DNA of 64,000 nucleotides from Isoetes taiwanensis (Eukaryota; Streptophyta; Lycopodiopsida; Isoetales; Isoetaceae). Both the position numbers and the translations under genes were made by a program. The stretch covers positions 6,023,194-6,087,193 of the forward strand of contig JAJEKV010000015.1 in assembly GCA_021234155.1 (NCBI GenBank), written 5' to 3'. Numbering within the stretch: the first letter of the stretch is position 1; the number at the start of each line of letters is the position of its first letter. The notes under the pieces were generated by a model, which did no database searches, was not told where the DNA came from, and saw only the letters and a list, made by a program, of their open reading frames with translations. Of the stretch, positions 57,533 to 64,000 are shown piece by piece.

Positions 57533-58580
57533 TTTGAAATTCTATTTTGTATACACTTTAAAATCTTAGTATTGAATGTGAGCTTTGGTTGAGAATTTGG
57601 ATTTTAATTCCTCATTCTTCAATGTAAATATAGAAATTATTGCAAAGTTTGGGAGCCACACATGCTAAATCTTCTCTACTCATGTTTTTATACTTTTATT
57701 TATGCAGGACGACTTGCTTTTCTAAGGAGTTCCTTAGATAACTTTTCTAGCATCGCATGACCTGTTATGTATTTTGTTCCCTTACATGACAACTTCCATC
57801 TGTCTAATATTTGATAGCTTATTAGATGGCTGAATCCTTTTACGAGGCAAAGATAGCCTTACAATGTTTCAAAAACAGTAGTGATAGATTAGATTATTAT
57901 TCATCTGGACATGTTTAAGCTTTTAAAATGTTTGTATAGGTGAAACAAAGTGTGAAGACACTACGGATTGTCCTAATGCTACATTTAATTATTTTACATA
58001 TTTGGGATTCTCTCTCTATTCTCTTTCCATTATTCTTTCTCTTTATATTCTCTCTCTTCTTTCTCTATTCTCTATTCTATTCTATTCTATTCTATATTTT
58101 TCTTTTCTCTAATTTGGTCTCCATGGGCGATAAAAGCCAATTCAATTATCTTTCTATCTTCTTTATCTTTAATCTATCATTCATGCTCTCTATCTACATT
58201 CCCTTCTCTCTCTAATCTCTTTTCCTTTAGAAAAAGGAAGACACCGAAAAAAACGTTTTGCAATCATTGTTCAGAAATATCTTTTGTGTGAATGTGCGAA
58301 ATTGAAAATGCAATTGAAACCTCCCTTATACCTTGAATGACCTCATACAAGGTGCTAAAGAATAAATATCAAAAGAAGAAACATAAAAAGGCAGCAAAGG
58401 CTAGGCTAGAGTACATTTTCATCATGTTATAATGTTGCAAAATTTGGACCAAGCTTCGTGGGATTATTGATCCCGATGAAAAGAATGTCAACTTCTCCTA
58501 CACATGCACAAAGCATATTCCAGTTCTAAGCTATTCGTGCTAGAGATTGCTTGCTAATCTTAGCTATTGCTCACAAAGTA
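57533..58580 (+). repeat. ~1-kb direct duplication, first copy
   Basis: Shared with 58665-58965 plus 60086-60900, which is the same sequence split by LINE copy 4. Landmarks are TTGAATGTGAGCTTTGGTTG, ACAATGTTTCAAAAACAGTA and AGAATGTCAACTTCTCCTA. No gene is recognised inside. Confidence 0.85.
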
Positions 58581-58595
58581 GCTCCTTTCGATAAA

Positions 58596-58660
58596 TATCT
58601 ATCTATCTATCTACCTGCCTACCTACCTACCTACTTACCTACCTACCTATCTATCTATCT
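58596..58660 (+). repeat. (CTAT)n / (CTAC)n microsatellite
   Basis: Mixed CTAT and CTAC tetranucleotides at the junction between the two duplicated copies, in the same relative place as 57449-57520. Confidence 0.9.
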
Positions 58661-58664
58661 TTTT

Positions 58665-58965
58665 GAAATTCTATTTTATATACACTTTAAATCTTAGTGT
58701 TGAATGTGAGCTTTGGTTGAGAATTTGGATTTTAATTCCTCATTCTTCAATGTAAATGTAGAAATTATTGTAAAGAGTTTGGGAGCCACACAGGCTAAAT
58801 CTTCTCTACTGATGTTTTTATACTTTTATTTATGCAGGATGACTTTCTTTTCTAAGGAGTTCCTTAGATTGCATCGCACAACCTGTCATGTATTTTGTTC
58901 CCTTACATGACAACTTCCATCTGTCTAATATTGGATAGCTTATTAGATAGCTGAATCTTTTTACG
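58665..58965 (+). repeat. ~1-kb direct duplication, second copy (left part)
   Basis: Matches 57540-57850. It breaks off after CTGAATCTTTTTACGA where the LINE 3' end begins, and resumes at 60086. Confidence 0.85.
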
Positions 58966-60085
58966 AAAATGGTAAAGAAAGAAAGAAAGAATGCTTTTTA
59001 TCGTCCATTGAGACTAATCGGCCTATGGGACCCAGAAGGAGCACATCAAACTCATTAATATCTGGGTTAAAAAACTCCCACCCCGAAGGGTTTTTGAGGG
59101 AAAAACTGGGCAGTAATAAGAATGATGTCAAACTGTACAGGTATACGTCATCATGAAATATATGTATATATACATGTCAAGTGTGTGCCTGAGGACGTAT
59201 ATGGTCTCGCATGTCCATGACCTCCTGAAGGTATGATCCCAGCATCCGTACCGAAGCCATGCTCAATGTCATATGTAGCGGCTGGCCAGGCCTGACCAAC
59301 TCAGCATAGCGCGTCTGGATTTGATCATATGCTGGGCAGCTTTGAAGGGTATGAGATTTATCCTCAATGACTCCCATTTGGCAGCATTGACAAAGCATGT
59401 CTTGTCATGGCTCGCCAATCCATCTGCCATCTCAATTCGAAGATAATGTGCCCCTGTGCGAATGGAGGCAATGAGTCTGCACCTTTTCATAGGCAAGTGG
59501 GTACGCAGGTAGCATTGCAGGCCTCATTCCAATGTGGGATTTATGTGGCACTGGTAGTGTGATGTCTCGACCTGTTCAAGGGCACTGGCATACTAGATAT
59601 TGCCTCAAGCTATGGCGATCTGCCTCTGTTTGCATATGTATGCACCTGTGCTCCTGCACACTCTATCTAGCTAACCATTGAGCTCTCTTTTCCCTCCAGT
59701 AGGCCTTGAGGCGCTGCGACCCCATTGCCATGATATAAGCTAGGTTAGGGATCTATATTGACCATTTTCTGAAAATAGACAATGTGGCGATCAAGGGTCG
59801 CCATCTGACGAGGCAAAAAACCCATCTTCTGCAGCAGAATTCGATATGGGACTATGAACTTCACCCCTAGTGCTCGTACCAAGAAGGCTTACGTCAATCT
59901 ATGTAACGAGGGATACTACTGGGTCCCATACTTCAACCAAAAGGACAGGCTCCAGTAAGATCTTGAACACCCAATCATACAACTCCGCTCTATGACTATT
60001 GTTTTGCATTGCATATAGTGCCTTCCAGCCCCCATCACTCGTAGCCATATGGATGTGTCCCAATGTATAGTAGAAGGAAACTCCA
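58966..60085 (-). mobile_element. LINE copy 4, 5' truncated, inserted in the second duplicate
   Basis: The C-terminal finger-like domain reads MLCQCCQMGVIEDKSHTLQS then CPAYDQIQTRYAELVRPG (minus strand, 59398-59177). Upstream KALYAMQNNSHRAELYDWVF matches the RT-thumb region of the other copies. The 3' tail is (GAAA/TTTC)n rather than (TTCC)n. The uninterrupted first duplicate (57850-57861) shows the pre-insertion site. Confidence 0.8.
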
Positions 60086-60900
60086 CTACAATGTTTCAAA
60101 AACAGTAGTGATAGATTAGATTATTATTCATTTGGACATGCTTAACCTTTTAATTTTAAAATGTTTGTATAGGTGAAACAAAGTGTGAAGACACTACGAA
60201 TTGTCCTAATGCTACATTTAATTATTTTGCGTATTTGGATTCTCTCTCTATCCTCTTTCCATTTTTTTTTTTTTGAAGGACTTGAGCCTTTATTATCCAG
60301 AGAAAGTTACAGAGTACAATGGGGACTAATAACTCAGTGGAGAGAATGTCCACCAGAGCAAGACCACCCCACTCAAATACAACATCTAAACAACATCCTC
60401 TTTCCATTATTCTTTCTCTTCTTTCTCTATTCTCTATATTTTTCCTTTCTCTACTTTGGTCTCCATGGGCGATAAAATCCAATTCAATTCTCTTCTATCT
60501 TCTTTATCTTTAATCTGTCTTTCATGCTCTCTATCTACATTCCCTTCTCTCTCTAATCTCTTTTCCTTTAGAAAAAGGAAGACTAAGAAAAAAACGTTTT
60601 GCAATCATTGTTCTTAAATATCTTTTGTCTTAATGTGTGAAATTGAAAATACAACTAATACCTCCCTTATACCCTGAATGACCTCATACAAGGTGCTAAA
60701 GAATAAATATCAAAAGAAGAAACATAAAAAGGTAGCAAAGGCCAGGGCTAGAGTACATTTTCATCATGTTATAGGGTTGGAAAATTTGGACCAAGGTTCG
60801 TGGGATTATTGATCCCAATGAAGAGAATGTCAACTTCTCCTATTCCAGTTCTAAGTTCCTGCTAGAGGTTGCTTGCAAATCTTAGCTATTGCTCACAAAG
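60086..60900 (+). repeat. ~1-kb direct duplication, second copy (right part)
   Basis: Matches 57859-58580, apart from the retroposon insertion at 60264-60394 and small indels. Confidence 0.85.
60264..60394 (-). mobile_element. Short truncated retroposon with poly(A) and 14-bp target duplication
   Basis: 131 bp absent from the first duplicate. Minus-strand sequence ends GGATAATAAAGGCTCAAG, TCCTTC and a run of A. ATCCTCTTTCCATT flanks it on both sides (60250-60263 and 60395-60408). This is a LINE-mediated insertion of an unrelated 3' end. Confidence 0.85.
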
Positions 60901-60929
60901 TAGCTCCTTTCGAGGAGGGGGCCTTTTTT

Positions 60930-61170
60930 CACCCACTCCCCTTCAATGACCCACTTTTTGCCCCTAATAGCCCACTTTTTACCCTTTGATAGCTCACTTT
61001 TGCTCTTTAATAGCCCACCTTGGCCTTTTAATAGCCCGCCTTAAGAACTATTAGAAATTGAGTTAAATGCACGGTCTATTGATGGGCACTTGTGATCCAA
61101 TGAAGGTCAATTGAGTATGTAGTGGTCCATTAGAGGGCTTTTGGTGGTCCATTGAAGGGCATTTGGGGTC
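60930..61170 (+). repeat. Short degenerate tandem repeats
   Basis: About five units of AATAGCCCACTTTTTGCCCT type (60935-61030), then units of GGTCCATTGAAGGGCATTTG type (61070-61165). Such simple tandem repeats are common near LTR-element 3' ends. Confidence 0.7.
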
Positions 61171-61534
61171 TATTGGTGTCAAAATTACCATACAACTTAA
61201 AATCTTTATAGCATCCAATTTGTCGAAACGACTCGTACTTAGTATTAATTGAAAGCTAAACTTTGAATTTCATAATGTTAGCACGTACTGCCATACTGCA
61301 GAAGATCTTGAGCCTCGATCACGGGGCCATCTTTTGTTATTTTACTGTTATTTCGTATGTGTGCTCCTATCTAAGTTTGTTGATATGGTATTTCTTGTCT
61401 ACTGCTAAGGGACTTCGTCCTACAACAAGTTTATGTAATCCTCTATTATTTCAGCAAATAGAGTTACCTTTTATAACTTAATTGTTTTTTTCTTCTACCG
61501 ACACTACCCCTAATGCTGAGGACAACATTATTCC

Positions 61535-61550
61535 AAGGAGAGCGGGAGAA
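61535..61550 (+). other. Polypurine tract
   Basis: AAGGAGAGCGGGAGAA directly abuts the LTR start TGTGACGTTCC at 61551. It primes plus-strand DNA synthesis and shows that 61551-62970 is a 3' LTR of a plus-strand element whose body lies to the left. Confidence 0.85.
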
Positions 61551-62970
61551 TGTGACGTTCCAGGTAATTATATGGCATATGTATACATACTATGACACGT
61601 CATCGGGATATAATTAGGCCCTTAGGGTCAATAGAGAATAACTTGGGCTAACCTAAAAGGGTTTTCTTTAGCTATGCTAAAATATTGGGGAATAATTAAC
61701 CTAATTATGCTAATTAGGTTATTAATTGATTAAAGTCAAGCAATAGGGCAGCGCCACCTGGCCCAAATCGATTGGCCAAGGGGGACTTGCCAAGTTTAGA
61801 GGGAAAATTGGGGTCCTACCCCCAATTCTGCCCCAAATTGATTTGGGGAGAGTGGAGGAAGGAGGAGCCACTCGCTACTGTGACCAGACTTGAAGAATAG
61901 AAGCCCTTCGTGATAATGGCTCCAGCCAAGAGACCGATTAGTCCCTAGATGGCTTGTGCTTCAATTAACACTTCTTTGATTAGATGGAATGGTTAATTTC
62001 TCTCTTATGTGTTACTATGATGATGATGGATATTTCAATTGTGATTCTCTCTTTCTGTTCCTTCTGTGGGTCTGGGATTAAGAGAGGGGTAGAGACCTGA
62101 AAGCTTTCTAGAAGTAGAGATGTTTCTAGCTAGAACCCTTAAGACCCAGTAATGCGGCCTGTGCACAAGAGCCCACCTGGCTATGGATGCTATATCGCGA
62201 TTCAGCACCAGGCAACGGCTACGATGGTGAAACGGGGATGGGGTCTTGCCTAGCGTGGCTACAGGATCCTTACAGTGTGTTAGGCTTATAGTTGGTCCTC
62301 GCATTGGGACCGGGTATGGGTCCGACACCTTCTGGGTCATAGGAAATGTGCCTATATGGACGTCCTGGACTCGATGGGTGCACCAGGACGGCCTATGGAT
62401 TTTGGGGGGTTCAAGTCAGGGGTCGCTAAGAAGGCACACATTCTCTAGTACGCCCAGGGATCCATCATGTTCGGGAAGGGGACGCCTCTCTGACCTGCAT
62501 CATCAGACCAGAGATGTAACCCAGAGTAGTCTCATAGGGTGATTCCATGGGATTGCATCTCCGGAAGGCTACCTGACATTAGTTGAGGCCCATGGATATC
62601 TTGAGGCCCTGACGTCAGTTGACCCCATGGAGTCTGAGCCTAGGGTAGAGCCCTTGTTATGATGTATTACTTATGTTATCTTATGCTTGTATTGTCATTT
62701 AGTTGATGATGATGGATGGGCCACCCTTCGTGGTGGTATGTTATTTTGAGCATGATTGATGTGCGCTCACATGTATGTACCTTCCGCTGTATAGGATTCC
62801 CATAGAGGACGTGGGACGAATGACACCTCTGTGTTCCTCACCCGGACACTTAGCCATCCCAAGTGGTTCGAGTTAGATGGAGGGCCGTTCCATGGTGATG
62901 TAGTTGCCACGTGAGGAAAATTCTCGTATTTATACGATGGGAGCCTCGTATAGATTCAGGGAGTGTCACA
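61551..62970 (+). mobile_element. 3' LTR (1.42 kb), same family as the LTRs at 22251 and 28209
   Basis: Starts TGTGACGTTCC and ends GGGAGTGTCACA, the family's inverted ends. Internal blocks (GATGGATGGGCCACCC; GAGTGGACT relatives) match the other LTRs in reverse complement. The coding body that should precede it is not recognisable between 60900 and 61535. Confidence 0.8.
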
Positions 62971-64000
62971 AATCCTATATAGCGGAAGCGTACATACATG
63001 TTAGCACCTAGCAATCATACACAAAACAATATACCACCACGAAGAGTGGTCCATCCATCTTCCATATAGGTAACAATACAATGCCAATATAACATAAGAA
63101 ATACACCATAAATAAGGGCTATATCCCGGGCTCAGACTCTATGGGGTCGTTTGACAGTCAAGGCCTCTGGATAACAGCAGACATAGATATAACATGGCAT
63201 TGGCTGGCATAGAACAATGGCTAGGGTAGTCTACTCCATCCGCCCCTCCTTGGCACACTTTGCAGATAGGCTAAATCATGCTATGGCGTGGTTGTAGCCT
63301 TCCGAAGACGTAATCTCATGGAGTCAACCTATGAGACTACTTCGGGTTACATCTTCCCCGTCTGATGAGGCAGGAAAGGGATGAATCCCCTCCAGAATCA
63401 CAATGGTTCCATGGATGTGCTAGAGGATCGGGACACCCCTGGCGCCCACTGTCTGTACCCGACTTACCCCCCTAAATCTATACTGAGCTCAGGATGTTCC
63501 TATAGGCATGTATCCTGCCACCCAGGGGTGTCAGACCCATACCCGGCCCACAGTTAGTGACAGACTATAAGCCTAGCACACTGTAGGAGCTCCAGTAACC
63601 ACGCTCAGCAAGGCTCCGCCCCCACTTCACCAGTTGTGACCGTTATTTGGTGTCGAACCACTTCATAGCATTTGTGCACATGCCTATTTACTAGGTCTTA
63701 AGGGGTCTAGCTAGAAACGTATCTATTACTAGTGAGCTTTTCAGGTCTCAACCCATCCTTAATCCCAAACATACAGGAGGAACAGAGAGAGAGAACATAA
63801 TCATAAACAAAATATCCATCATCCTCTTAATAGCACATAAAAGAGAATTTAACCATCCACCTAGTCATACAAGGGTTAGCCGAAACACAAACTATCTAGA
63901 GACTAACCAGTCTCTTGGTTAGAGCCATTATCACAAAAGGCTTCCATTTTTCAAGTCAGGGTATAGTGGTGAGTAGCTCCTCTCTTATCCAACTCTTCCT
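62971..64000 (-). mobile_element. Inverted LTR of the same family, truncated on both sides in view
   Basis: AGCGGAAGCGTACATACATG, CCACTCCATCCGCCCC-type and GAAGAGTGGTCCATCC blocks match 22430-23200 in the same order, so the LTR points leftward. About 170 bp of its usual edge is missing at 62971, where it abuts the plus-strand LTR. It continues past the window end. Confidence 0.75.

Overview
The window looks like plant nuclear DNA dominated by transposable elements. It holds one intact multi-exon gene of land-plant type (an IAR1/KE4-like zinc transporter), fragments of a plant ankyrin-PGG gene and a PPR gene, retrotransposons primed by initiator-Met tRNA (TGGTATCAGAGC primer sites), and telobox (AAACCCTA) motifs. 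The long introns, tandem minisatellites and old decayed elements would fit a large genome such as a fern or other non-seed vascular plant, but the lineage is my guess.

Layout. 1-4070 (minus strand): decayed Ty3/gypsy gag and pol preceded by an unusual accessory gene with its own TATA box and two hairpins. 5434-8487 (plus): ankyrin/PGG membrane-protein remnant with a 665-bp direct duplication. 8985-9565 and 24892-25555 (minus): parts of histone-H3-related accessory genes abutting the two ends of a 15.3-kb structure (9566-24891) with ~0.8-kb terminal inverted repeats. That structure contains 19-bp minisatellite arrays, an 820-bp tandem repeat, a 320-bp tandem repeat with telobox palindromes, and a nested LTR element. 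26286-29787 (minus): LTR, Met-tRNA primer site, two hairpins, TATA box and an H3-like gene. 31182-31660: PPR relic. 32822-41089 (plus): complete IAR1-like gene of 11 exons. 42840-60085: four copies of one LINE family, a Ty1/copia element (46304-57413) split by a 6.4-kb TIR element with TA target duplication, a tRNA-derived SINE head and local duplications. 61551-64000: polypurine tract and 3' LTR, followed by an inverted LTR of the same family.

The main discovery candidate is a retrotransposon-borne histone H3 family. Two first ORFs lying just after an LTR and primer site (21674 and 27541, minus) begin with the exact ten residues of the canonical H3 tail, [10 protein letters not shown], encoded by codons that differ only synonymously. 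One of them, and a second copy at 9565-8985, carries the H3 histone fold at its C-terminal end. Residues such as RHFQ, LIPxAPF and RVTLM recall plant CENH3. A long acidic, coiled-coil-like insert separates tail and fold. A second accessory ORF type (25555 and 3530, minus) shares an IDGEEY(L/I)L domain. One copy sits immediately upstream of Ty3 gag, and each accessory gene with a visible promoter is preceded by a TATA box and a pair of ~67-75-bp hairpins. My composite model is LTR - primer site - H3-like gene - second accessory gene - gag - pol. Only pieces of it are present here, so the model is an inference.
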